In this document: positions 20,270 through 32,389 of the stretch, piece by piece
How positions within the stretch are numbered: position 1 is the stretch's first letter
How the letters are laid out: each line of letters begins with the position of its first letter
Program-made: the position numbers and the translations under genes
The notes under the pieces: model-generated
Database searches by the model: none
Told to the model about the DNA's origin: nothing
Seen by the model: the letters and a program-made list of their open reading frames with translations, nothing else
Assembly (NCBI RefSeq): GCF_002994745.2
Contig: NC_037089.1
Coordinates: 1,859,001-1,923,000 of the forward strand
Direction: 5' to 3'
Origin: Rosa chinensis
Taxonomy: Eukaryota > Streptophyta > Magnoliopsida > Rosales > Rosaceae
Length of the DNA stretch: 64,000 bases

Positions 20270-21560
20270 TGGGGAAGAAATGCAAGGGTCACTCATTCCC
20301 ATTCCAGATTCTTTGTTTAAGTTATGTTGTGATCTTTATGGTATAAATTCTGAATCTCTTGATCACATTTTTCTTAATTGATCTTTTAAGGCTGCAATAT
20401 ATATGAAGTCATTTTACTTCTCTCTTTGAGTTGGGTGGAATTCCTCTCTCAATTTTAGAGGGTTTACAAGTGGGTATGGTTGTAGGGAGAAGTTCCCAGC
20501 TCAAAGACTTGTGGTTGATTTGTTTCACTTCAATATTGTGGTTTGTATGGATCACTAGAAACAAAATGAGACATGAGGGCATGGTGTTTTCAGTTGCTAC
20601 TATTTGTAGACTTATATTTTGTCATATTCAAGAAGCTAGTCGTTTGGCAATAGGTACCATGCACAATTCCATCCAAGATCTTCGCATTTTGAAAGCCTTT
20701 AGAACCCATTGCAGATTGCGTTGTGCCTCTAGAGTGATAGAGGTGAATTGGCATCCCCCATTGATTGGTTGGGTTAAGATTAATTCTGATAGAGCTTGGA
20801 AATGTTAAATAGCGACAAACGTGGCCCGTGGCCCACCATTGTACCGATACTGTCCCAACTTAACCACCTATTAAGTATTGAGTTTTAATCACAAAATGCC
20901 TCAGTACAATTAGGTGAGATCCACCCACTTATAAGTTATATTTTATTTGTCACTTTTCCAATGTGGGATCTTTCATCTCCAACGGGAAACATGATGAGGG
21001 GGTTGGAGGTTATGGAGCTGTGTTTAGGGATCATATGAGATGTTTTCTTGGTGCTTTTGCTTCTAATCTTGAGATTCCTAGTTCCATTGCGGCAGAGGTG
21101 ATGGCTATGATTAAAGCAATTGAGCTGGCCTAGGTTCGTGATTGGAAGCACATATGGTTAGAAATTGACTCTTCTCTTATTCTGGATTTTATCAAGTCTC
21201 CGTTGTTGGTCCCCTGGCAATTTCGTATTAGGTGGCTCAGTTGCTTGTATAAGATTTCTCAAATGACTTTTCGTGTGTCACATATTTTTCGTGAAGGTAA
21301 TAAGGTAGCTGATGCTTTGGTAAATTATGGTACGACTTCTCCTAATATGCTGTGGTGGGATGCTCCACCATCTTTTATTTTATCGCATTGTCAAAGTGAC
21401 CAATTGGGTATTCCCTAATTGTGGTTATGATAGCTTGTTTATTTTTCGTTGCTTTTGTAGGGAGGTTTGGTTTGGTCCCCCTCCTAAGTTCCTTTTTTCC
21501 TTTTTACTTTTTTAATAAATTCAAGTAAGGGGAAGGCCCCTTATTTGGTTCAGCTAAAAA
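20270..21560 (+). mobile_element. LINE 3' fragment (zinc region and RNase H), degraded
   Basis: About 20270-20420 reads as the reverse-transcriptase zinc-binding segment, with 'INSESLDHIFLN'. 20430-20802 and 20990-21418 encode an RNase H-like domain: 'WVKINSD', then 'GVGGYGAVFRD', 'AEVMAMIKAIELA' and 'LEIDSSLILDFI'. There is an in-frame stop after 'AIELA', and the frame is split by a 182-bp insertion. An A-rich tail at 21560 fits a LINE 3' end. It is a dead fragment. Confidence 0.75.
20798..20989. mobile_element. 182-bp insertion in the LINE, 5-bp target duplication
   Basis: GGAAA flanks the insert on both sides (20798-20802 and 20985-20989). The insert starts TGTTAAATAGC and contains 'ttttccaatgtgggatc', like the end of many small plant LTRs. 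It may be a solo LTR or a terminal-repeat miniature element, although it does not end in CA. Removing it makes the LINE RNase H frame continuous, which supports insertion after the LINE. Confidence 0.6.
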
Positions 21561-21736
21561 ATAAAATAAAAATGTTGTGAGAATAAAAACCTTGTAAAAT
21601 TCTACTCAAAAAACTATGTCATGGACTCCACATCAATTTCAAGAATAACTACGCGATTTTGAACAAGATCTCTTTTCATGATTCATTATATCTTTTGATT
21701 TTGTATTTATTCGAAAGAAAAATAAGTAACCTAACG

Positions 21737-22773
21737 ACAATTTACTTAACTAATTTTTTTTTTTTTTTTTTTTGATAATGGAGCCAGTAGGGCGAATATA
21801 TATTTATCAAAAGCCAGAATAGACCATTACATACCCTTCCGCTGCAATTTAGACAGACAAGAAGATAGTGATAGTACCCACAATGGTACATAGAAAATAT
21901 ACCAACTCATTGTACAACCCCCTTTGGAACTACGCCGGAGGCGCTAGTAGGGTTCAGCCCTCCCAACCTAACTCTTAACCAGCAAATCTAGTCGCCTAGA
22001 GACCTCAATTGGTGTACAACTAGAGACACTGAAAATTAAGTCAATAAGACCAAGACCAAATACTAAAACTAGATGCACAAAGGTGCCTAAACTATCCCTG
22101 AATGTAGGCAATTATTGAAGACTAACCAAAGTAAATAGGGACTAGGACAAAACCAACCCAAAATAAGGCCCAAGAGAGCAGCCCAAGGACATGAGTCAAG
22201 CCCAAGGCCCAACAAAATACTGACCTGAGCCAGCCACCAAAACATCCTCCTCCAGTGCAGCCGATCACCGCCAGACCTGTAGTGGCCGCGACCCCTGATG
22301 AGATAGCCCAAAACCGTCTAGCCACGCCGCCACCACGATCGCTCCAGATCCATCATGGCCCCGCCCTTGCTGCGATCCTCCCAGACCACCAAAGCTGCGC
22401 TGCCACTTCGATCTCCCAGAAAACCGCCATAGCCACGCCACCAACACATGTTCAGGAGAGCTCCTGACGAAAGCTAGCAGTCGTGGAAGCTCTGACAATC
22501 CACCAAATCCGCACAAACCGATCAGCCCGGACTCCTTTGCCAAACCTAGAGCCACCCCCATTCAGAAGACTACACGACCATTGCTTTCAAAACCCGCTCG
22601 GCGACAGCCCATTCGGCATGGCGAACCACCACCGACGAGCGCCATCGGACGAGAAGGATAGGAGATCTTGAGAAAAACCCTACGCGCGGTTCGAGTTTTT
22701 TTGAGTTATTGTTCCTTTCCTTTCAAATTTTGATACAAATATAAACATTATATTACAATTTACTTAACTAATT
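21737..22773 (-). mobile_element. Non-autonomous retroposon, 19-bp target duplication
   Basis: The 19-bp word acaatttacttaactaatt lies at 21737-21755 and 22755-22773. Between them is a 999-bp element whose minus-strand 3' end is a poly(A) (poly-T at 21756-21773). The inside is GC-rich toward its 5' end, with many short ORFs on both strands, none recognised. Its 3' part shares sequence with copies near 48.4 kb and 57.8 kb ('cagacaagaagatagtg', 'agtacccacaatggtacata'). Confidence 0.85.
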
Positions 22774-23242
22774 AATGTTACTGGTTTTGAAAAAATGAAT
22801 TAGCTTTCCTTCTACACTGACTTCGAACTTAATCTTAGTTCATTTAAGAGCGCATACAATAGGACATTCCAATTTACGGTAATAAAATTCATTAAAATTA
22901 TCGTTGACATTAATTTTTTAAATTAAAGTCTAAAAACAACCTTTTACCACCGAAGTAGGGACTAATTTTCTTAAATAAACGTCCAAAGACAACCTTCGTG
23001 CGACTAAATTTTCTTCCAAGTTTCCTATACATGATTTTATATCTTTCTTTATTTCTTTAGTAATATTACAATGCTAATAATTTGAGGAGCATATTTGATT
23101 TTCGTAACTGCCACCGTCTCCATACACTTCCAACTCGTCACTCACTCACCAAGTACAAACGTATGGAACTGCCATCATTCTCGGCTAATCTCAAAACCAG
23201 AAAAACAAACAACACAAACACCAAGCACAGAATCAAATCTTC
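22774..23242 (+). other. Upstream region and leader of methyltransferase copy B
   Basis: AT-rich, with no gene. It should hold the promoter and 5' UTR of the gene at 23243. No clear TATA box at a standard distance was picked out. Confidence 0.4.
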
Positions 23243-25808
23243 ATGGCCACGACGGCTCCCTCCTCCCTCCACCAAACATTTCTATCCCCAAAACACCCTC
23301 GCCTCTACCACAATTCCCATCTCTCTCCTCCTCGTCTCCGCTTCCACTCTCTCCCCATTCGCGCCACCTCTGCAATCACTCTACAACCGGTACTACCTTC
23401 TCTCTCTCCCACACTCATATTTGGTTCATAAAGTTTCAATCTTTAGGACCCTTTTTGGTCAAATTTCAATTTTCGTTCTTAAAGTTTTGATCTTTAGGAG
23501 AAGAGCTCGAACACCCAGAAAAGTCAAAGCTCGGGCATTGAGTTTTTGTCATGCCCAGTTTGCTATGAACCGCTAAAACGAAAAGGCCCAACTGGTCTAA
23601 ACCTGTGAGTACTATGCTTAATTCTCGGTACTGAATAGTTAAGCTGAAAAAGGCTGAGGCTTTTGTGTGATTTATAGTGTTTTTGGGTTTGGTAGGGAAG
23701 CAATATACAGGTCAGGTTTCAAGTGCAAGAAATGTGACAAGTCGTATTCCAGCAAAGACATTTACTTGGACCTTACTGTTACTGCTGGGTTGAAGCAGTA
23801 CGTTGAAGTCAACCCAGCTAGGACTGAGTTGTTTAGGAGCCCACTTGTGTCGTTTTTGTATGAAAGAGGTTGGCGCCAGAATTTTAGCACTAGTGGATTT
23901 CCGGGTCCTGATGAAGAGGTATGTGTCAATTGGTCAATGTGGTATAAATGCATATAGTGTCTGTTGTTTATGTTCTGTTTGTGGACAGTTTGAGAGTTAC
24001 ATGATGTTCTTATGTGCTATGCAGTTTAAAATGGCTCAGGACTACTTTAAATCCGCGGAAGGCGGTTTTCTAGTGGATGTGAGCTGTGGGAGTGGTTTGT
24101 TTTCGAGGAAATTTGCGAAATCGGGGAGTTATTCTGGAGTTGTGGCGCTTGATTTTTCGGAAAATATGCTCCGACAGTGCTATGATTTTCTTAAAAGAGA
24201 TGCTGCTCTTTTGGCTACGTGAGTCTTGTCTGCCTTTTTTCTTATTTCTTATTAGTTTCTCAATGCAATACTGGTTTAAGAAAAGAGAAATGTCTATCAG
24301 TCTATTCTAATTTAGATTGTTACACATTATTGGAATAAGTGCAGGAATCTTGCTCTTGTAAGGGCAGATGTTTCTAGGCTTCCATTTGCATCAGGTTCAG
24401 TCGATGCAGTCCATGCCGGTGCAGCACTGCACTGTTGGCCCTCTCCTTCAAATGCTGTAAGTGTTGTTTGACATTGTTCCTCCTGTTTTTCCTTTAAGTT
24501 ACTTCCTCTTTAGGATTCTATGTTTATTCAGTAGGATGACGGAAAGTAATTCAATCCTCTATTTACTCGAAAAGAATATGAGATCTGTTATGTGGAACAT
24601 TGAGCAAAACTAGGAGCCTTTTACCCTTGTTCCTCACAACAGGCTATAGTGAACTAGGCCTCTATCCATGCATATGGTAACATGAACTCTCATGGAAATT
24701 CCATGGTCTAGTGGCCTAGTTGGTTCCCGTGGAACATACTGCAATTATAATAGTATAAAGTACTATGTACATCACAGATATTAGTATATTTTCTGGTGAA
24801 ATTTTTTGGAATCAGCTTTCTTATGGTTTGGTGTTAGCAAGTGCGTACATATATATCCCCCGATCTCTGGCAGACCTTTATTTTGCATCTGAACTTCATG
24901 TGATCTGTCAAATCTCTTTAAGTTTTCAATATTTGCTCAATTTAAACATGTGTATGGATGGAATAAAACTTCAGTAACTAATACATTTACCATCTCTTTT
25001 CTGATATATTTCCAGGTTGCTGAAATCACTCGTGTATTACGAAGTAGTGGTGTCTTTGTTGGAACCACTTTTCTGCGGTATACTTCATCCACTCCCTGGT
25101 ATATCAGGCCTTTCAGAGAGGTAATAATAGTTCTTCAATGATTGCCAAATGTGGTCAGTCATACTTAGGACTATGTTTGGGTGGATTTATATTGCAATCA
25201 TGGACTTCTCTTGAGTTGGTTTTTATTAATCTTCATTTTGGGACTTTGCAAAGGTTCATTTACTCTGGTTTACTCTTGATGGAAAACCTGGCTATATTGA
25301 TCTTCAATAGGGAGCTTTCATGGGAAGTTATTTATCCAACTAGGAGTTGGTTTGTCTAAGGAATTCTTATTTCAAGTTGGATTTCATGCTCTGCAGTTAT
25401 AATTGTTGATTATTATGCTATACGGTTCAGGCATATCCATTGTCCTCCTGGCTGAATGTTACTCAGATGCCTCTTTATCTATAAGAACAATTGTGCATTG
25501 CATCCACATTCATTTCCTTATTCTGTAGGTTCTCAGGAGTAAAATTAAAACTATTCCCGACTTTAATATAGCATAGTTGAATGTTTGCAGTCTTTGGAGC
25601 ATGGGTTTTATTAAAAATATGTTGAATGGCTTGGTTATAGACCATGAATATTGATCTTAAGGTGTTATTTATGTGGCAGAGGACTGCTCAGAGCTACAGC
25701 TACCTAACGGAGGAAGAGATACGGGACTTGTGTACATCATGTGGTCTCACAAACTACTCAAGCAAAGTTCAGCAATCTTTCATCATGTTTTCTGCTCAGA
25801 AACCTTGA
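23243..25808 (+). CDS. UbiE-like class I methyltransferase, copy B (plastid form)
   Basis: Seven exons: 23243-23389, 23498-23604, 23696-23918, 24025-24218, 24345-24456, 25016-25120 and 25680-25808. All have GT-AG borders, and together they give 338 residues. The first exon encodes a Ser-, Pro-, His- and Arg-rich leader typical of a chloroplast transit peptide. Then come the Cys clusters CPVC and CKKC, SKDIYLDLTVTAG, the SAM-binding VDVSCGSG, VALDFSENML, HAGAALHCWPSP, and a C-terminus ending FIMFSAQKP. This is the typical order and length of Arabidopsis At2g41040/At1g78140, found in plastoglobules; the substrate is not established. It is the most complete member of the local cluster, and the likely parent or conserved copy. 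Confidence 0.92.
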
Positions 25809-28800
25809 CACTAGGTTTGAGCCATTTGAATATCATATCTCCATTACATGCATTTATCATATTTCTTGTTAATTTTTTTTATAGTGTGTAAGGTAATTGT
25901 ATAAACATCTGAAAAGAAGAAAACAAAACCTGAAAAGGTGGAAAATCTGGGTAGATGTAAAGTATTATTGTGAAATATGAATAAGAAGCACTTTATTAAT
26001 GGTAGTAGTGCTTAACATTATCATGAATTCTGTTAGTGGTTACTGGTTAGTGATGACAGATGAAGGGGTGATTTTAATCTGAATTAAGCCGAGTTGATTA
26101 TGGCATATAGACAGATGCTCAGACTCAATAAACAACTAAATTCATAAACCTGTACTCTACCAGTCGGTGACTGAAAATCTTGGAGTGTAATGTATTGATA
26201 AAAGGTACTCAAACACATAGTTTAACTATAGCTGCAATTACCCAGGCTACCAAACAAGAAGCATATTTTATTGTTGAATAAGAAGAGGAAGAAAAGGACT
26301 AACTCAGGCCACATTTCCTTGAGCCTTTGTTTATAGTCCAAGATTTCAGCTAAAAGTTTAAATTTTTCTAAGCACGATGAAAAGAATTCTTTTTTACTTG
26401 TGTGGAACTAGATTACTAGAACTGGTGTACTACTATATATCATGATGTAGGTGTAGTAGCCTTGGCCGGTCTTTAATCTTTGGAAAAAGGCTCTGCATGT
26501 GGCTTAACCCATAAAACTAAGGGTATGCATATATAATAGGTAATAAAGAAACCCTTTTTGATATAGCAGAATGGAGTGAGCCTCAGACTACACAGAGGCC
26601 ATAGCAGAGGGGCAGGGAGATCCCCTCGTGCGGCTCATCCGCTGACTCTGCAAACCCTATTTGTTCTTCTAACCATATTCACATCCACATCATCTCCTTC
26701 TCTCTGGATCTTTGACCATTGACCACCACCTACAACTTTGAAGTGTTGTATGAGAAAAGAGGAATAATTTGGGTCAGTTCCAAGACGCGCTTGAGCTTTT
26801 GAACACTGCAAGTTTGCTTGGGTTTATATTTGAAACCCAGGGTCTTTGGATCCCTTGCACGTGAGCTTCTTGCCTACTATAATAGCTTTCTGCTTTTCAT
26901 GGCACGTGAGGCTCCTCTTTGATTCTGTTTTTCTTTCTTCTTTTCAATTTGGTTGTAGGTATAGATAGATGTTTGCTAGTATGTTTATATTTAGTGTACA
27001 CGTGCATGTTATATGAATTTGATCGGTCAAATTGGTGCTGAAGATCATGAACCTGTTCTAAGTAGCACTATGCTCAAAGAGTTATCCGTATACTTTTCTC
27101 TGTTTTTCTGATAAACATAAAAGTCCTGATCTCGTTTCGAATAAATAGAGTTTATGTACTGACGGATCTAGGGTAGCTTTGTGTTTTTTGTTTGTCTTTC
27201 TCATTCTCTGGAAAACAAATTGTAATGAATATTATTTTATAAGACTAGTCTCTGGTTTTGCTCATGACAGTAGAATTAAGGAGAGAAAACAAAGAAACCA
27301 GCAAGGGAAAAAACAAACCTCCTCAAAAGAAATTTAGGAAGGGTAAAAAATTACATGCTTGAGTTTGACCCAAGGTGAAAATAGGTAATACCTAGAGTCT
27401 ATAAGCTGTCTACAGTCTATAAGATGCCTAGAGTCTATAAGGTGAAATATAAGCTGCCTAGAGCCTATAAGGTGAAGATAGGTAATGCTTGAGTCTATAA
27501 GCTGCCTACAGTCTATAAGGTGAAAATAGGTAATGTAAAAATTACATGCTTAGGACTATAAGCTGCCTACAGTCTATACTATAACATAATGTCTGAACAA
27601 AATTGTTTATAGCTTGTCTTATGCCAAATCCTCAGATGCTTCATATCTCTTACCTGTAGGAGTTGAACTTTATAAAGAAGATTAACTACTTATAAGAGCT
27701 TTGCTAGCATCAATGGGTGATTGAGAACTGTTGACTAATATGGTAAAAAAAGATTGTCAGCTCGTAAAAATCCAATTTGAATGGTAGACCTAAAAGGGTA
27801 TAAAAGGGAAAATACAAGATTAATAATACTGTTAGCATTGTAAACCCCAAGATAACTCTTGGATGGAGCTCAGACCCTCAGAGGCGCATTAAGCAGGGTC
27901 GTCCTCAAAATTAGCAATGGAGCCTCCAATTAATTAGGTCATTAGTATGGGAAACTAGTGCTCAATGAGTTGTGCTTGTCTGTGAAATGTTTGTTATAAA
28001 ACCACATTATTATTAAAGCAGAGGACTTGAGATTAGTGGAGTTGTTGATTGATTAATGTTGATATGTTTTATTCCCTAAAAACCGGGTTTTTTCTCGTAC
28101 ATGTCTTGTTTTGACTCTATCAGATGCAAGGCATATGACACTAAAGACAGTGTTCTTAGCCAACACTATAGTGCCCTCACTTGCTTTTCTCTGTTGAATT
28201 CATAAGAGTTACAGTAGTAATATTCCTAAGCACAATGTTCTTCAACGTTCTTACCACCTAAGTCACAAGACTCACAGTTCAGGTATCAAACAAAATCAAT
28301 GAATGGTGACAGCTGCATATTCTTTTGATGTACTAATATTCTCAAAAACCAAAATTTTGATCTTCGATCACGAACACGCTAAAACACTACACATTGTTAG
28401 GTCTACTTTTTACCTTTTACCTTGTGTGTGATCACTGCAGCTCGGTACCCTTTTGTTCTCTACCAAGCTATACTTTGCTGTAGGCTCTAATTGCTTAGCT
28501 TTGAAGTCATGAAAGTTACAGGAATGACATCAAAAGCAGCAGGCAAGAATAAGGGATGCACAGAAATACTCTAATACAGTATAGTTGGTTTTTTAACTAA
28601 CCTGGCCGACTTATTGGGATAAGAAACTCAAGCTTTTGGAAATTACCGGAAGTCTGGTGTTAAAGTTCACTTTCAGTGACTACTCGGTGGAATGCAAATT
28701 TCACCTATCAAGATGGTAACACAGAAATATCAAACCGATCATCTGTAATTCGATTTTTTTTTTCTTTTTCGGTTTCCCATTTCAAAATGATCTGCAACAA

Positions 28801-28960
28801 GTGGCTAGTTCCAACCGATTTCACCAATTCTAAGAGATGAGAATCAACGAAAGAAAAGGTGAAAAATAAAAATGGTGAGTCACAGAGGCACCTCCTTCAA
28901 GAAGAACTTGGTTAGTTTAGCATTAGAGCTCTTCGGCCAAGGCGATGAGCAGCATTAGTT
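25809..28960. other. 3.1-kb intergenic region
   Basis: No coding gene recognised. The 3' UTR of copy B lies at the left end. About 26570-26690 is a less AT-rich island that might be an untranslated exon, but nothing supports it. A minisatellite is listed separately. Confidence 0.5.
27380..27585. repeat. Minisatellite, unit about 20 bp
   Basis: The word 'cc(t/a)a(g/c)agtctataag' recurs about nine times with 'gctg' or 'gtga' spacers. A longer period of 'gtgaaaataggtaat' is superimposed on it. Confidence 0.75.
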
Positions 28961-29090
28961 TATACAGGTTTTAGAGAAATGGGAGACACGGAAACAGCGC
29001 CCACGTTCCCCTCATATCTTACTTCTCTCTCTCTCTCTCTCTCATGTTACAAGCCCCTATTGACAAAATGTTGTGTACCTCTCCCAAGGA

Positions 29091-29102
29091 ATAAATATAT
29101 AA
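29091..29102 (+). promoter_or_regulatory. TATA box of the PLATZ gene
   Basis: ATAAATATATAA lies about 140-150 bp before the ATG at 29242. (CT)n tracts occur both just upstream (29023-29042) and in the presumed 5' leader. Confidence 0.5.
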
Positions 29103-29241
29103 CCCTCTCCTCTCTTGTGAAGCTCCATAAATACTCTTATCACCATATCCCTCAGTGCCTCTCTCTCTCTCCTCTTCTGTTCACACCATTGTCTTGATAA
29201 CAGCTCAAGCAGGACACTTGCTTTGAAGTGTTTATGTGATC

Positions 29242-30349
29242 ATGGTTTGTCTCTGTCCCTCTCTGTCTTCTCTATTCCATAATTCTCATTGTCTTTGTGG
29301 ATCATATATATAATTGTTTGGTAATTTTAATTTGGATTGAATTGTTGGTCCATGTAATTCAGGGAATTCAGAAGCCTGCATGGTTAGAAGCCCTCTATAC
29401 TCAGAAGTTCTTTGCAGCTTGCTCCTTTCATGAAACTGCAAAGAAGAACGAAAAGAACGTTTACTGTTTGGATTGTTGCACCAGTATATGCCCCCATTGT
29501 CTACCTTCCCACCGTTTCCATAGGCTCCTTCAAATTCGTCGCTATGTTTACCATGATGTTGTAAGACTGGAAGATCTTCAAAAGCTCGTCGACTGCAATA
29601 ATGTTCAGGTTTATTACATGACTTTTGCTATTCAAATTTAATTCCAATTCAGTATAGTTAATTGGGAATTCAGTTAGCTAATTTAGTCTCTCTGTGTTTT
29701 CCAGTCATATACCATAAATAATGCCAAAGTGGTGTTCATCAAGAAGAGACCTCAGAATAGGCAATTCAAGGGTTCAGGAAACTATTGCACTTCTTGTGAC
29801 AGAAGTCTTCAAGAACCTTATATCCATTGCTCTCTTGGGTGCAAGGTAAACATCTATACATGCATGCATGAAGGACTTGAATTTACCATATACAAGTATA
29901 TATCATTATGGAATATGGAATACTTCAATTATGATTGAATTGGAATTCATTATGAATAATCACAGGTGGATTATGTGGTTACATTGAAGAGGGGGCTCTC
30001 TCCTTACCTGAGGAAATGTGAATCACTCCAACTGAGTCCAGACTTCTTAGTTCCTCTCCAGTCTGAGTCTGATGATCAGGACATGACCAGTGATCAGACT
30101 CTCCATTCCACAATTGTGGACTGCGATGATCCAATGAGCTATTCGTCATCATCAGGCTCCGAAAACATGAGCATGAGCATGGCATACACAAATCATGATC
30201 AGATTGTCCGAAAGAAGAGAAGCGGACTCAATTACAGTTACGTGTACTGCTCAAGATCAGCTCATAAAGTTTCCAACGATGATCAAGACATGTCCTCAAA
30301 CATGATCAGTAGAAGAAAAAGCATTCCTCATAGATCTCCTCTCTGTTAG
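29242..30349 (+). CDS. PLATZ zinc-dependent DNA-binding transcription factor
   Basis: Exons: 29242-29244 (only the ATG), 29363-29608, 29705-29845 and 29966-30349, giving 257 residues. The protein starts M-GIQKPAWLEALY. It carries both PLATZ zinc signatures: CSFH, CLDC, CPHC and HRFH in the first, and CTSC followed by C-x3-C in the second. The stretch VVFIKKRPQNRQFKGSGNYC is typical of the family. PLATZ proteins bind A/T-rich DNA in the nucleus, usually as repressors. The C-terminal third is Ser-rich and acidic, then basic, and not conserved. The split directly after the ATG was chosen because the GIQKPAW start follows an AG in frame. The target genes are unknown. Confidence 0.93.
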
Positions 30350-32389
30350 AGGCTAAGCTAACCAGCTAGCTGTTAGCATAAACAACAAATTACTTAAACT
30401 TGGTATTCAATTTGCCACTACAATTCTCCATTTCATTTTAACTGAACTTCAAATGCTTTACTTAAATTAATTGATTATTCATCTTCTCTCGCTCTATTCT
30501 TTCTCTCGAAATTGAAGTTTAATTTAGTTAATTAATCACTTGGTCGGGGTGTTTTGTCTTAATGCAATCACGTGATTCCCAGTTCCAAGTTATTGTTCTT
30601 GTACATTTTTATCACTCTTTGGATTCGTACTATATCTGAGATTTTTAATCACCATGATCACTAAGTAGTCATGAATCTGATAAGGCTCTTCTTGTGATCA
30701 TATGCTTTACACTCTTACCTACACTCATTGGTTTGTGCTTGAACAAATACAATAAACTTTTGTAATATTATATACATTTCAACAATTTTATACAGTTGAA
30801 TGTGGTACAATCTGTGCCTTGAAGTTGCACAAATTGCTTTAGATTATCATTTTGAAATGACTGTAACACTAGGGAACCCTAATGACCAATGGAACTTGCT
30901 TGACTTTGACTGCAATTGTAGTTAAAACAATCTGAAGAAAGAGAGTGATTAACTTGGACCAGTCAAACCTTCCACAGCAGCACCTAGCTAGCAACATTTT
31001 GGCACTAGTATTGTGATCTTAGTCAAGACCTAATCATAGCAACTCAGTTCAACTCTCTCTCTATAAAACCCAGCTCAACTCAGTTTTAAGTTAATTATTG
31101 TTGTTTTCACTTAATTCCATCAGTTTGTTTAACTAAACAGATTATGATAAGCAGCGATAATAGGCACACAAGATAACAGGACACCGGCAGAGATGAAAAG
31201 TTTGGATCAAGCTTTTATATCAGCAAGATCCCCCATATTAACAGATTGGCATCCTTTGCAATGCGTGCATTCTTGTCTCTCAAACTAAATTTACGGAGTT
31301 AGCTCTAGCTGCTGTACATATGGAAAAACATCGATGACCTTTGGGATTATTGGGAAGGTGTCATGTCTCCTTTTTATGATCCACAAGCTTTCGCCGACTA
31401 CTAACCTAGGTAAGTTTTACTTAACAACAAACTTGTCAACACTCAATTTTTTTTCTGTTTTGGGAAAAACTTCTGGGTTGGTTGCCAGTTCCCACGTAAT
31501 TGAAAAAGCATACGTCTTTTGGAAGCACCATTCGCTTGCATGGGTGCGGGCATGCCCGCCATTAGCCTCACTTGCCGTACTCACTGTAAGCCTCACTTGT
31601 CATGCATGTCCACATTAGACTCACTTGCATAAGTGTGGGCATCATTAACCTTGCTCCATGGACATGATCATGAATGTCGTTAACCTCATTTCCATGGGCA
31701 TAGACATGGGATTTAAATTCTTATAGCAAGCTCTGAAGTAATAACAGAAGTCCAGAATAAGCTTCAAGCCTTCAAGCATTCTACCCTTTGAGCTGGTTGC
31801 TATATTCCAAAATCCAAACGTGCGCGCATGACCTCAGAGCTCAGATGTAGCAGAACCAACAGCCTACCGCACTGTTGTCACTGCATTTCTGAAGATGTTC
31901 TGCTCCTATTGTGACTTTGTGAGAGCTATATATTCTGCCAAAGACACAACCATTGGAATGCTTTACAAGAAAGAGAGAATATTAACAGGTTCGCCAAACC
32001 TATTTCAAAACGGTTATAGCAATACCTCGTCACTCAAGGCATATATTCCAACTCTGGTAGCACAACCCACTTGTTTATTGTAAGTTTATTGTAATTCATC
32101 CTTCAATTATTTCAGCTTTGTTACTTTTGATTTTGGAGATATTTGATTAAGGATATTTGTAAACTAGGATATAATTGGGCCAAAAGCATACTTCCTTGTA
32201 CCCTTGGAACATTTGGATGTTATGAAAATGGCCCGACTGAAGTACACTTCGACCCAACCCAGTAGAACCGCATACAGCCAATCGTTTCATTAACCCCTTA
32301 GACAAGTCATGCAATTCTCTAATAAAGGTTAACCACAAATGAGAAGAATGCAGTTAACCTTTACTATAGAGCATTTGTTTTGATGTTGA
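30350..32389. other. 2-kb intergenic region
   Basis: The PLATZ 3' UTR lies at the left. No other gene is supported. A TATA-like 'ctctataaaaccc' near 31060 has no matching coding exon. About 31550-31720 is a weak tandem repeat built on 'cctcacttgc' and 'tgggcat' words. ORFs at 31334 and 31895 have no recognisable content. Confidence 0.45.

Noticed and set aside
22087..22671. Overlapping ORFs on both strands, GC-rich
   Set aside because: They lie wholly inside the retroposon at 21756-22754, and opposite frames are equally open because of base composition. The same reason applies to 32725-33517, 48806-49244, 52321-52741 and 58389-58748.
27380..27585. Repeats with regular spacing, considered as a CRISPR-like array
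   Set aside because: Repeats and spacers both vary and are short. The sequence is plant nuclear DNA and the pattern is an ordinary minisatellite.
31334..31618. 94-codon plus-strand ORF
   Set aside because: It has no family resemblance, and the last part is made by a simple 'cctcacttgc' repeat.
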